64,000 nucleotides of DNA, taken from positions 21,519,222 to 21,583,221 of the forward strand of contig JAXIVH010000001.1 of the NCBI GenBank assembly GCA_036785325.1. Reading direction: 5' to 3'. Of this stretch, positions 52,701-64,000 are shown in pieces. The first letter of the stretch is position 1. The number at the start of each line of letters is the position of its first letter. Origin of the DNA: Urophycis tenuis (Eukaryota; Chordata; Actinopteri; Gadiformes; Phycidae). The translations under genes were made by a program, and so were the position numbers. A model generated the notes under the pieces. That model was not told the DNA's origin and searched no databases. It was given only the letters and a program-made list of their open reading frames with translations.

Positions 52701-55700
52701 GAATCCTCTCAAATTTGGTTATTTCTCAAACCACTTGCCAAGTGCCTTGTGAGACTAACATTGTTTAAAGGGAAGATTGTAACTTTTACTGTTCTTCAGC
52801 AGCGAATGACGAGAATATGACTACAGATGTACATCCACAACTGTTCCAAATGCCAGAGCAGACTCAAACCATTATTCACATTGTGCTCTTCTATTAAGGT
52901 GGAAAGTGGTAACAAGGGGTGGCCTAGTATGCTCAGAGGGAATTTGCATTGAGAGGTCAATTGCATTTTAAGCTAGTCTGCCCACTGTGTAAACCGCAGG
53001 AAGTAATTGGAAAGCTGTTGTTTTACTGGCAGTTATGTCTTGTAATGCAGTTCCCAGCACCTTTTTTAAGCAGCACAATTGACCACGGTCTGTTTCTTCC
53101 CCGTGAACATGACTCACTATTGCAGTATATACTCTGCTGCTGCACTGTGGACAACGCGCTCAAGTAAAAGTGACCCGACTAGATTTAAATCCCTGGTGTC
53201 GTTTGCACATCATTCTTGATCATTCTGGTCTGTAATTACAGACATTTATGTTGGAGTAAGGCAATAGTTCCACTTCCTTGGCTTGTAATATCAAGTACCA
53301 AAGTGACAGGCTTTTAGAGTTGTGTTTGGGCGATAATGAAACTCTATATACTGTTGAAGCGTAGCGAGAGGGTGGAAAGTTCAACAAGTGAAAAAAACAA
53401 AAAACAGTGAATACACACGTCAACGGAATCAATAACTTTCAAAAGCAACTGTTCAAACGTGACCAATCCATGGGATTGTCAAACAACCTAGGCAGCGTGC
53501 AGGGAGGACCTTCTGGCCATAGGAGCAGAACCTGGGAGAGAATGGGTCGAGTGTGAAGAAGCAAAACCAAAAAAAAACAACAATCAATTGGCAGTATACA
53601 CGAGTAACACCCATTTGTCTGCTGGTGGCACAGAAATCTTGTCACTTCCCCCACACATCCACACAGCCCTGCGGTGTTTGTCAGATGGACATGGAAAACC
53701 TCTTGATGAAGTTGTGATGGAGTTCTCTTTATTTAATGTCAGTGCATTGTTCCCTTCAGGAGGCATACTTGTGCCGTTTGTGAATTGTTAACAGATTGTG
53801 CTTGAGGATGCAGCTGTTCTGTCAGTGGTGTTTATTTCCATTTTATGCCGTGTTGGGGCCATGGTGGCAATGGATTTTGGCCTGCGAGTTCTTGGAAGAA
53901 GAGAGGGCGCGTTTTCCCCATGGTTACGGCCCACGGCAACTATGTGGTACTTTTTTTTGTAGGACTCTCATATTTGTATGAACATTATAATCAGCAATGC
54001 TGTACATGAAACGCACCACACACTGTGGCGTTATACAAAGTGTCTGAGCAGCATGACCCTCTCCCTGACCCAAACATCCAAATCAAGCTCTGCATATTGA
54101 GACACTCCATGGTGTTGTACTCTGACTGTCCAAGCAAGTACGCGCTTTAAACCCAAGTTAAGCATGGATCGACCGTTTGTCCCAGAACTGTGTGTGTGTG
54201 TGTGTGTGTGTGTAAGCCTGCTACTGCTCTCTGCCCATCCCCCTCTGGCTTGCTATTGAGAGGACACTTCTGTACTTGGCATATCTCTTCCTCCCTCTAT
54301 GGCTGTCTCTCTCTCTCTTTGTCTGTCAGTCTCCCACATACACCTCAATTGGCCACTAGCTGCCATATAAGATACCATGTGACTTTAATGTAAATAAGGG
54401 GTGCAGCTCCCCTATTCATGCAATGCTCATGACGGAGTTCTTATTCTTTCTCATTAGTTGACTTTAAATATTTAGGTGTAATATGGTTTAATACGACATT
54501 TTATACTGCTATACCTTTTAATGTGTTGTCCGTTCTGTAAATGGCCAGTGTTTACACAGAAAGGGACGTTTCGATTATTTACACCATCTTCAACCCAAAA
54601 CCTTTCACGGAGCATTCACTAACACTAGATGGGGGAAAAGGTCTTGCCAAAGCCAAAACTACAATGCTCTTTCTGTTTGTACCCGTGTAATTTGGCTGCT
54701 GTGTTGCTTGTTGTTGAACAGGATTCTTAATCATCTTGTTGGCTGTCTTCCACCTTCACTGTATTGAACAATTTATAGCAAAAAACGTGTTTTGCGTATT
54801 GGATCAAAATATAAAGGTAACTTTATCAACAGCTTAATTTGTCTTGATAAGATAAGATAAACTTTAATGTCTGTTTACACAGAAATTTGTCTTGCATTTA
54901 CACTTTTCTTCAATCCTCATAAAAAGACATTAAAACAGCACATAAAAACATTCACACAACATTTAGAAGTACAAGAGTCCATACACACAGATAAGTCCAT
55001 ACGAGTCAGGGGTCTCACAGTTCAATAAATTTAAGGCCATAGATGTCTCTGGGGTGTGTGAAATGATATTGGGAGTGTGTAGTGTGTAGTGTGTTTGCAT
55101 GTGAGGTGCATGTGGAGTCTATTTTACTCTTCTCTCTTGGTTAAGTAATGATACAGCATGATAGTTGTGATAACTTTAAAGTGATGGTTCGGAGTAAAAT
55201 TCACCCTGAGGTAATTTCCACCAATAATCCAGCCAAATACCCCCTCAGATGCATTTTTAGCGACGGTCAATATTTATCAAGTTTAGGGGTATAAGCCGAA
55301 TGGCTTAGTATTGGAGTGCCCGGTACACTGTGTATATCTCGTAAATTACCCCACTAATAATGCATGGATTGTTACCCAACTTCTGTAGTAGTACATATAT
55401 GGTCTGTACTAACAAAACGAGGCATTTTAAAGTTTGTAAGTACACCAGGAGTTTATTTAAAAGAGCACTTTTCTGATAGCTTCAACTAGCTGTTGCTAAG
55501 GCTACCGCTGCGTCGACGTCTCTTCCGTCTTTCCGGATAAGTTCGTAAAAGTCCTCTTCAAAACTCACATGTGTAAGGAAAAGGTTAGTGAATTCAACAC
55601 TCCATCGAAATGTATTGACAACTGGAATAATTAAATACTTGAAATTAGATGGAGTGTTGAATTCACTAACTTTTTCCTTACACTTGTGAGTTTTGAAGAG

Positions 55701-58700
55701 GACTTTTACGAACTTATCCGGAAAGACGGAAGAGACGTCGACGCAGCGGTAGCCTTAGCAACAGCTAGTTGAAGCTATCAGAAAAGTGCTCTTTTAAATA
55801 AACTCCTGGTGTACTCCCAAACTTTAAAATGCCTCGTTTTGTGAGTACAGACCATATATGTACTACTACAGAAGTTGGGTAACAATCCATGCATTATTAG
55901 TGGGGTAATTTACGAGATACACACAGTGTACCGGACACTCCAATACTAAGCCATTCGGCTGATACCCCTAAACTTGATAAATATTGACCGTCGCTAAAAA
56001 TGCATCTGAGGGGGTATTTGGCTGGATTATTGGTGGAAAGTACCTCAGGGTGAGTTTTACTCCGAACCATCACTTTAAGGGAAGTGGCCTTCAATCATTC
56101 ATTAAAAAAAACCCTCCCCGCCTATATGTTCTACTAGGCAATGCATCACGTTGCGAGAGTACGATCCTTTCTGAAAGTCCATGTGCTGTTTTTCTATTAC
56201 ATGCTCACTCAGCGTGCACATTCATATCTTCTATCCCATGCACTCATCAACGCCGGACGCAAAAGTGTAAAACGGAGCATCCTGCTGTTTAGCCATGCTG
56301 AACATGGGACAAGTCCCACCTGCATTGTTGCAGGTGGGCCACTAAACCTGTGGGCCCACGCAAGCAAGACGAGCAGACGTGAGAAACAAAGGCTGCTTGA
56401 ATGCATACGCTACTGCCAATCTAAATCAGGAGGATTCACGGCGTGTGTCTTGAGAATGGCTCCGCCCAGCCGGGTGCTTTGTGTGAATGTATTGGCTTTC
56501 TCAGAGACCTTGGCAACGTATTTCTTGGCCGGGCTGCGCCACCTGATTATCTTGTGCCGCGCCCCTGCCAGGCCCCGGGGCTCAATTGCAGTATTTAATT
56601 TGGCAGTTAAAACATAAAACCAAACCCCTGTCACATATGCAGCATCAGCTTTGCTCTGTCAAGCAATAGCTTAATTAGTGCCCTGAAGCGTGCGTGTGCG
56701 TGCGTGCATGCGTGTGTGGCCGAGGCAGAAGTTCGTCTCATTTGAAATCCAAAAGCTGTTCCACTTCGCTCCAATGCCTCCTTCGGCCCCTCCCACCAGA
56801 TTTATGCAAAGAATATGCAGGTTTTAACAGGCTGTTTTTTTAGCAGTGGCATTTCAGCCAAAGGTAGAATGACAATTGTCCTTCTTTATCTCTCTAGCAT
56901 TGTGTCACTATTTATTGCTTGTTCCAACTCTCTGGAGATGATTGGTCTCCAACGATTAAATAAAAAACTGTCTTGTCACTCTGGGAAACAAAATTAATCC
57001 TCTTATGGCCTATTGTGCTGCGCATTATATATCATTATTCAATGTTATGCAATGATGACTTTGAAGGTGCAAAGTCTAAAATGATTGCTTTAAAGGGATA
57101 TTCCGCCATTTTTGGAAATAAGCTCATTTTCCACCTTCCCTCGAGCAAAACAATCGATCTTTACCCTTTTCCCGTTCATCCAGCCGTTCTGAGTCTGGCG
57201 GTACAACTTTCAGCTGTAGCTTAGCATAGATCATTGAATCGCATTAGACAATTAGCATCTCGCCCGCTTAGAAGTGATATGACGCGCCTCAAAGTATAGT
57301 CCCGGTATACCACCGGTAATAGCAGGTAATCACGTTGGTTGTATTGCCGGAAGAAGCCTACAGGGACTATTGAAGCGCTGTGTCATATCACTGCGCCCAT
57401 GGTACCTTTGCAACTTTCCTTGATTATTACGCCAGAATGAGAGTATAGTTCCGGGTAAAATCAGCCTAGAAAATCGCCACGTTTCATTTTCCGTCGGTCT
57501 TATTGCACTTTCAAACTTGAGAAGAGACAAGTTTTAAATGGGAAAAATTCCGGAAATCGTAGTCACTTCTAAGCGAGCGAGATGCGAATGGTCTAATCCG
57601 ATTCAATGATCTATGCTAAGCTACAGCTAAAAGTTGTACCGCCAGACTCACAGAACGGCTGGATGAACGGGAAAAGGGTAAAGATCGATTGTTTTGCTCG
57701 AGGGAAGGTGGAAAATTAGCTTATTTCCAAAAATGGCGGAATATCCCTTTAAAACCTCAAAACTTAATTTCATACTTGGTTATTTAATTTGCTAGCAAGC
57801 AGAGCACTTATGTTGCCCTATTGATTATGATTAACAACCTGTTGATTATGATTAACACTTGTGTTGCCCTATTGATTATGATTAACAACTTGTTGATTAT
57901 GATTAACACTTATGTTGCCCTATTGATTATGATTAACAACCTGTTGATTATGATTAACACTTATGTTGCCCTATTGATTATGATTAACAACCTGTTGATT
58001 ATGATTAACACTTATGTTGCCCTATTGATTATGATTAACAACCTGTTGATTATGATTAACACTTATGTTGCCCTATTGATTCAGGTGATTTGTGAATTTC
58101 CTTGTTTCTTACGAGAGTGTCCACAATGACCTCTCTGGTAGTCTGCTCCCTGCTATTGTGTGGAGCACTAATTTGAAAGTTGGACAAATCCTACACGTTG
58201 CACTTTTTTTAAACCAAATTCTAACAAAATAGCATCAGGCAAATCTTCATTCACCATGTTTTAAGAACATTATTGAGCTCCCTGCTTAGACAGAGCTTTG
58301 TATTTGACAAACGGCACAAGCGACCATTTCTGAAAACAAACCAAACTTGCCAATCAGACAACTCTTGCCATTGTTCTCGATTCTGGAATAATCAGACTTT
58401 TTGTTGTTGGTGCTGGTTCTCACATAGACATCTCTTTCCCTGTGGCCGTCTCTCCCAGATGGTGGTGAAGACCTACATGGACATGGACCAGGACTCTGAG
58501 GAAGAGAAGCAGCAGTATCTTGACCTGGCACTCCATCTGGCCTCTGAGTTCTTCCTCAGGAATCCCAACAAGGACGTGCGTCTGCTGGTGGCCTGCTGCC
58601 TGGCAGACATCTTCAGAATCTATGCCCCCGAGGCCCCATACACCTCCCACGACAAACTCAAGGTGAGGTGGGGCCAGGAGAACCCAGCCAAGAAGAGATG

Positions 58701-61700
58701 GCCTAAGAAGTTTCTCCCAACTGCCACATGTTAGAGCACCAAGACCCAATCGGGTTATGGTTTCGCATTGGTTATGGTTATTTAGTACCTTGCTGTGAAC
58801 TACTGAGAGGGTAATCCAGTTGCTGCATCTGGAAACATTTGGTTGGGTTGTTTTTATATAATGGTTGCCTGACAACTGAAGTGGAGCAGGACTGTGTCAA
58901 TGCACTGGATGACTAACTTGTTTTTTTCATCAAAACCTGAAGACCCTGACCAAAATAATTTGTGATGATAAAAGGAGAGTAACTTGCAGCTCGGTAACTA
59001 ATTTGATGTTGTCGGAACTACATTTTCCACTCAATACCTATTTTATGTCTCCTTCTCGGTAGGACATCTTTCTGTTCATCACCAGACAGCTAAAGGGCTT
59101 AGAGGACACGAAGAGCCCCCAGTTCAACAGATACTTCTACCTGCTGGAGGTAATGAGAGTGCAGGGTGCTATCCTTGTGTCGTTTAATGAAAAGTGTGAG
59201 TGTGTGGACGAGTAAAGTTATTATCTTTGAGGTTTTTTGCATCTGTGTGTTTGTCTGCAGAACTTGGCTTGGGTGAAGTCCTACAACATCTGTTTTGAGC
59301 TGGAGGACTGCAATGAGATCTTTATCCAGCTTTTCAAAACACTCTTTTCAGTCATCAAGTAAGGGGACTCCAAAGTGCTTTAAACAAAATAAGCTTTTGT
59401 TATTCCTTTTGTTTTTGTGTTTTGGGCAACTGTTGCCCAAGTATATATACATGTTGTTGAGAAGTATATACATCTGTAATTTTTGCTTTTCACAGCATCA
59501 TGAAATACGTGAAAAACTTGCATGCAATTGTTCCTGTAAATGCTTTGATGAGAATCACATTAATTCTTTGGGCATGCCCTCTTATTGATGGGCTTTCTTT
59601 AGCGCAGTAAGGTGTGCTTCTGTAAAGACAATGCTGCATCTTTCTTCCCAGTAACAGCCATAATCAGAAGGTGCAGATGCACATGATGGACCTGATGAGT
59701 TCTATCATCACAGAGGGAGACGGAGTCACACAGGAGCTGCTGGACACAATCCTCATAAACCTCATTCCTGCACACAAGGTGTCTCTCACAGCATGGCCTC
59801 TCCCTATTCATCCCCCTCAGCTAGTAGTCAATTCATCCATATGTCAATTGACAGAAAATTAATCAAATCAAATGTTGATATTTGATATATCGTTTTAATT
59901 TGTTTATTGAAGGAAAATACAATGCGTTGCCTAATGCTGCCGTTCAATACACATATTTGGTTCAAGGATCATTATAAAATAAATAGTATAGTTTCTCTTG
60001 GCAGCTTGTCCAAGCAAGTACATCTTATCACTTTGGACTCTTGGTCACTTGTGCTTTTATTCATGACATTTTAAAGGCCAAACGATTAATTGAAAAATAA
60101 TCATTCAAAGAATGAAAGTGGCGGCCCTAACCCATTCAGACCGGTGCTCTGGCTCCCGGTCCCCTGGCTCCCGGTCCCAGTCCCGTCTCCCGGTCCCGGT
60201 CCCCTGTCTCCCGGTCCCAGTCCCCCGTCTCCCGGTCCCAGTCCCCTGGCTCCCGGTCCCAGTCCCCTGGCTCCCGGTCCCAGTCCCGTCTCCCGGTCCC
60301 AGTCCCCTGTCTCCCGGTCCCAGTCCCCTGGCTCCCGGTCCCCTGGCTCCCGGTCCCAGTCCCCCGTCTCCCGGTCCCAGTCCCCTGGCTCCCGGTCCCC
60401 TGGCTCCCGGTCCCAGTCCCCTGGCTCCCGGTCCCCTGGCTCCCGGTCCCAGTCCCCTGGCTCCCGGTCCCCTGGCTCCCGGTCCCAGTCCCGTCTCCCG
60501 GTCCCCTGGCTCCCGGTCCCAGTCCCCTGGCTCCCGGTCCCCTGGCTCCCGGTCCCCTGGCTCCCGGTCCCAGTCCCGTCTCCCGGTCCCAGTCCCCTGG
60601 CTCCCGGTCCCCTGGCTCCCGGTCCCCTGGCTCCCGGTCCCAGTCCCGTCTCCCGGTCCCAGTCCCCTGGCTCCCGGTCCCCTGGCACCCGGTCCCGGTC
60701 CCCTGGCTCCCGGTCCCCTGTCTCCCGGTCCCAGTCCCCTGGCTCCCGGTCCCGGTCCCCTGGCAGCCGGTCCCCTGGCACCCAGTTCCCTGGCACCCGG
60801 TCCCAGTCCCCTGTCACCCAGTCCCAGTCCCAGTCCCCTGGCTCCCTGTCCCCTGTCTCCTGGTCCCAGTCCCCTGTCTCCGGGTCCCGTTCCCCTGTCT
60901 CCGGGTCCCGTTCCCCTGTCTCCCGGTCCCGGTCCCGTTCTCCTGTCTCCGGGTCCCTGTCCCCTGGCAGCTTGCGTCCTTGGGAAGATGTTCGGCTCGG
61001 GCAGAGACACGGTGGCTTTATGAAAGCTGAGATTTGAATAAGGTTTTATATAGACCCTTGGCCATATCGACCAAAATGTGGTCAGTCAAACAGTGATGAA
61101 ACGAGATTCATGGCAGTCGGTTGTATTGATAATTAATAGGTCTAGATTAAGATATTGATTTCAGTCCTCCTATAGCGCTGATGTGGCAGTGCCTTGGAAA
61201 CGATGTCAACGCAATGTGTTTTTGGTCAGAGACAAAAAAACCCCTGCATTGCAGAGGGTTTCCTGGTGCACTTTGCACTCTGCCATAATGAACAGCTATC
61301 GCTTTTTAAATTGTGATTGCTTGTTGGATTCAATGGGAAGTCCTTCACCAGCACTGCAATGGTGAATCTGCTAAATCTACACGGGGACACGGAGACACTG
61401 ACAAGTCAACCTCACTTTCACTTCACTTTTTTACTTTGTATTTTGTGTTGTTTGTCTGTTTGTCTGATTGTTCATTTTGCACCGTAGGTCTGAGGACTGC
61501 AATTTCATCTGTGCTATATGCCTGCCATGTAACAGACAATAAAGTTACTTACTAAGTCCACTCATTTCCCTTGCAGAATCTGAATAAGCAGGCGTATGAC
61601 CTGGCAAAGACTCTTCTGAAGAGGACCGTTCAGACCATTGAGACGTGCATTGCTAATGTGAGTACCAACTAGAACCTTCCCCCATGACCATGGTTCACAC

Positions 61701-63707
61701 TCTCTTAGTGTTTACCCAGCCCACTTACCCACAAAACAGGATTTGAGAAATGATCACCAAATGAGCCACCCTCTCTGTTACTAAATCAACCTTGTTCCAT
61801 TTGAGCTTAAATCATTTGCAAATGAACAAATGATTCAAATGAATCAAATTAACCAAAGTCACAGGGAAGAATGTGCACGTGGATCCACTTTTGAAAATGA
61901 TCTTGCTGTATTACAGTCAGGACGTATCGCTTAAATGTGTCTTTGACTTTCCCCCGGCAGTTCTTCAACCAAGTTCTGGTGATGGGCAAGTCTTCGGTGA
62001 GCGACCTGTCAGAGCACGTGTTCGACCTGATCCAGGAACTGTTTGCGATTGACCCCTTGTTGCTCACCTCCGTCATGCCTCAGCTGGAGTTCAAGCTCAA
62101 GGTGACAAGCTTTCCTGTCACACCAGCCTAATGTCAAATTGATGGTGCATTTCATCTGAACAATGACCCATTCAGAAAGCTATTTGAACCTGCTCCCTGT
62201 AACGTTTCCCATTAAGCAACCTCTAGTGGCTAGAGTTGTAGCTACAGTCATAGCCATATTGTTTTACGACTGGCTTCCAGGGCATATTGTTTGTTTGTTT
62301 AATCTTGGAGTGCAGCAGTATAACGGGCTTGTTATGTGCTGTGTTTTATGTCCGGGTTTCATCCTATTCTAGAGCAATGATGGTGAGGAGCGCTTGGCTG
62401 TGGTACGCCTGCTCGCTAAACTGTTTGGGGCTAAAGACTCTGAGCTGGCCACACAAAACAGGCCCCTGTGGCAATGCTTCCTAGGACGGTAAGACACACA
62501 CACAAACACACACACACACACAGTGCCACGTGAGCTCAGTGACAGCATTGCTCATGTTTAGGCTTGTTTTGGTAATCCTGCGCAAGCTAACTTATCAGTA
62601 ATATTATTTTAGTTTGCGTCACTTGCTACACTTATACACCGGAATGTATTTCATTGTTCCTTTCAGTATCCCTGAGCTATATTCGTGTTTAGCTTCATCG
62701 TGTCTATAATTGTATTGTTGTCTTTGTGTTGTTGGCTAGTCCTGGCCAGGCGACATCGATATGAAGCAGGTATATTTCTATGTTATTCCTCTGAAGGTTC
62801 AACGACATCCATGTACCTGTGCGCTTGGAGTGTGTCAAGTTTGCTAGCCACTGCCTCATGAACCACCCCGATCTGGCCAAAGACCTCACAGGTGTGTGCG
62901 CGCGTTGTGTGCAGATGCACATTTTCAAGCCTGATCCAACTATGCCATCCCCTCAACTCTTAATCAGCCTAAGATTAAATGGTGCAACTGCGATCTTTCC
63001 CTTCTTGTCCAATCAGAGTACCTCAAGGTGCGCTCACACGACCCAGAGGAAGCCATCCGACACGACGTCATCGTCACCATCATCAACGCCGGGAAGAAGG
63101 ACCTGAACCTGGTCAATGACCAGCTCCTGGGCTTTGTGCGGGAACGGACCCTGGACAAGAGGGTGAGGCCCCCCGAGGAACCATGAGCCCCGCCCCGTGT
63201 TTTTGCAAGGGAAAATCTATTGTGACTCGGAAGGGAGCGACCGGGGGATGTATTTTAGTGTGGTGCAGCGTTTTGGCAGTCCACTCTTTAAGTGCATTCC
63301 ATTAGCCCTTTTCTCTTTCCAATGTTGGAAGCATAAGGGTTATTTATCAATTGTTAATTCTGCCTAATCTCATCCCTTTGAGCTTTGGGGCTATACAACT
63401 CCTCTTGTAATGGGCTGCAATGAATCACTGAAGACTATTGCTCTTGGGTTTTGTCTATAAATACACCACCTCTGTTTCTGTCCCCCTCTCCCCACCTTTC
63501 CCCTCACATGGCTCCCCGCGGCTCTCCTGGTCCTCCTGCTCCTGTCCGGCCACAGTGGCGTGTCCGTAAGGAGGCCATGATGGGCCTGGCCCAGCTGTAT
63601 AAGAAGTACTGCCTGCACCACGAGGCCGGCAAGGAGTCGGCCCAGAAGATCAGCTGGATCAAGGACAAGCTGCTCCACATCTACTATCAGAACAGTATCG
63701 ACGACAA
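49755..63707 (+). CDS. pds5a: Sister chromatid cohesion protein PDS5A, 5' part
   Basis: HEAT-repeat regulator of cohesin that binds RAD21, WAPL and sororin. Coding exons here: 49755-49868, 58459-58662, 59063-59149, 59261-59358, 59652-59778, 61577-61657, 61961-62101, 62373-62488, 62797-62891, 63017-63162, 63556-63707. All have GT-AG borders and continuous phase, giving the first 453 codons. It continues past the window with phase 2. The start [20 protein letters not shown] has the PDS5A-type N terminus, not the PDS5B one, and [11 protein letters not shown] follows. The segments [54 protein letters not shown] and [18 protein letters not shown] are near-identical to remembered mammalian PDS5A. 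The first intron (8.6 kb) holds three tandem repeats, a LINE fragment and two foldback elements. Splice sites and reading frame are intact throughout. Confidence 0.97.
49992..50610 (+). repeat. 82-bp tandem repeat, about 7.5 copies
   Basis: Nearly identical 82-bp units containing TTTACATGCATGGTGTCACC and TTCACACCTTTGTTCCACTG, in the first pds5a intron. The 82-bp period shifts the frame every copy and gives staggered false open frames. Copies differ by only a few bases, so the expansion is recent. Confidence 0.97.
51745..52133 (+). repeat. 29-bp tandem repeat, about 13 copies
   Basis: Unit CATGTATGTGTCTTCACACA plus TGTACCGAA. Each unit contains the near-palindrome ACATGTATGTG/CACACATGTAC. It lies in the first pds5a intron. 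Confidence 0.96.
52157..52620 (-). mobile_element. LINE 3' end fragment
   Basis: On the minus strand, 52,450-52,570 encodes [20 protein letters not shown] in one frame, the usual C-terminal end of a fish LINE reverse-transcriptase ORF. The 3' end (TTTATTTGGATAGGGACAAT on the plus strand) is followed by TTCAATTTCAA repeats at 52157-52175. It is 5'-truncated and antisense to pds5a. Confidence 0.65.
52621..55179 (+). other. pds5a intron, mostly unique
   Basis: No exon seen. It contains a short (GT)n at 54189-54212 and a dispersed-repeat end at about 54849-55010 (GATAAGATAAGATAAACTTTAATG onward in broken form). Nothing else is recognisable. Confidence 0.55.
55180..56074. mobile_element. Foldback element with 427-bp inverted repeats, TTAA-flanked
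   Basis: Left arm 55180-55606 and right arm 55648-56074 are inverted copies separated by 41 bp. The ends read AGTGATGGTTCGGAGTAAAA and its complement. TTAA occurs directly outside on both sides (55176-55179 and 56075-56078), a target duplication used by piggyBac and Kolobok transposons. Arms differ by scattered substitutions and short indels. No transposase. Confidence 0.9.
57094..57748. mobile_element. Second TTAA-flanked foldback element
   Basis: 655 bp with inverted ends starting AGGGATATTCCGCCATTTTT, matching over about 180-190 bp per side (to about 57278 and from about 57565). TTAA lies at 57090-57093 and 57749-57752. An inner inverted repeat GTGATATGAC/GTCATATCAC is also visible. It differs in sequence from the element at 55180 but shares its target-site type. 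Confidence 0.88.
57811..58080 (+). repeat. 51-bp tandem repeat, about 5 copies
   Basis: Unit of TTGATTATGATTAACA twice plus CTTATGTTGCCCTA. The length is 17 codons, so it stays open in frame and gives a false LIMINN-type protein. It lies in the first pds5a intron, about 380 bp before exon 2. Confidence 0.96.
60127..60985 (+). repeat. C-rich 15/21-bp minisatellite
   Basis: About 860 bp built from CCCGGTCCCCTGGCT (15 bp), a 21-bp form with CCCAGT, and shorter units. The minus strand (template for pds5a) is a run of GGG blocks with short spacers, strong G-quadruplex potential; the transcript is C-rich. All frames are open over hundreds of codons on both strands, which is an artefact of repeat structure. 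It lies in the pds5a intron between 59778 and 61577. Confidence 0.97.
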
Positions 63708-64000
63708 GTAAGCAAGCCAGCATGCACTCCGGGGCGACAGACGCGTGTGGTTAAGAATCAGGAGTATGCAGGGGTAGTAGAGTATGACCTTAAGTTACAT
63801 TTATTTAGCTGACACCAAAGCAGCTGAATGCATGAGGGCGTACGACCACAAAGACACGCCCCAGAAATGGCAAGAATCATGCCCATAAAGTACATCAAAA
63901 TAGTCCAAATCAGTGAAGTGCTTAAAGTGGGTGCATTGACAAAACAGACAAGATTGAGCCCTAACCCTAGTCGAGACCAAACAGATGAGTTTTCAGTCTG

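Noticed and set aside
60090..61037. 315- and 303-residue Pro/Ser/Gly-rich open frames on both strands
   Set aside because: C-rich minisatellite open in all frames, lying in a pds5a intron; no start context or conserved sequence.

Overview
The window is vertebrate nuclear DNA, almost certainly from a ray-finned (teleost) fish. It has spliced genes with GT-AG introns, very many dinucleotide repeats and minisatellites, fish-type L2 LINE copies, tRNA-derived SINEs and TTAA-flanked foldback transposons. There is no bacterial, CRISPR or operon signal. One 200-base run of N (10534-10733) marks an assembly gap.

Layout. 1-8488 (+): the last coding exons of a Slit-family gene, best matched to slit2 (laminin G, three EGF repeats, C-terminal cystine knot). 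Its introns hold a 13-bp minisatellite, a telomere-like repeat, and a 20/27-bp minisatellite split by an L2 insertion. 8489-12879: 3' UTR, gap, and a 30-48 bp minisatellite. 12880-14268 (-): an intronless D1-class dopamine receptor, probably drd5. 17150-18946 (-): a two-exon GIMAP/AIG1-type GTPase with a long coiled coil. 21283-29638 (-): chrna9, the hair-cell nicotinic receptor subunit, in seven exons. One intron carries an L2 copy split by a likely solo LTR; another carries a pure 765-bp (GATA)n tract. 33392-33979 (-): rhoh, a single coding exon. 36594-47955 (-): n4bp2, assembled here as 16 coding exons that stay in frame (1817 residues). 49755 to the right edge (+): the first 11 coding exons of pds5a, head to head with n4bp2.

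The order pds5a - n4bp2 - rhoh - chrna9 matches, from memory, the human 4p14 block. DRD5 and SLIT2 also lie on human 4p, but tens of megabases away. The window therefore appears to join two parts of the 4p ancestral segment, with a GIMAP-like gene near the junction. The genes do not form a pathway: they concern axon guidance, dopamine signalling, hair-cell cholinergic signalling, lymphocyte signalling, DNA/RNA end processing and cohesin regulation. They are linked only by conserved order.

I found no undescribed multi-gene system. The most notable points are a 33-residue Gly-rich insertion inside the Slit cystine knot, a possible 44-nt extra slit exon whose frame is restored by a tandem acceptor, loss of one of the two ITAM tyrosines in RhoH, a pair of adjacent near-perfect palindromes at 30248-30347, two TTAA-flanked foldback elements in one pds5a intron, and repeated placement of microsatellites directly beside splice sites. 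Exon boundaries were set by hand from splice motifs, phase continuity and recalled human proteins; no alignment or search was run.
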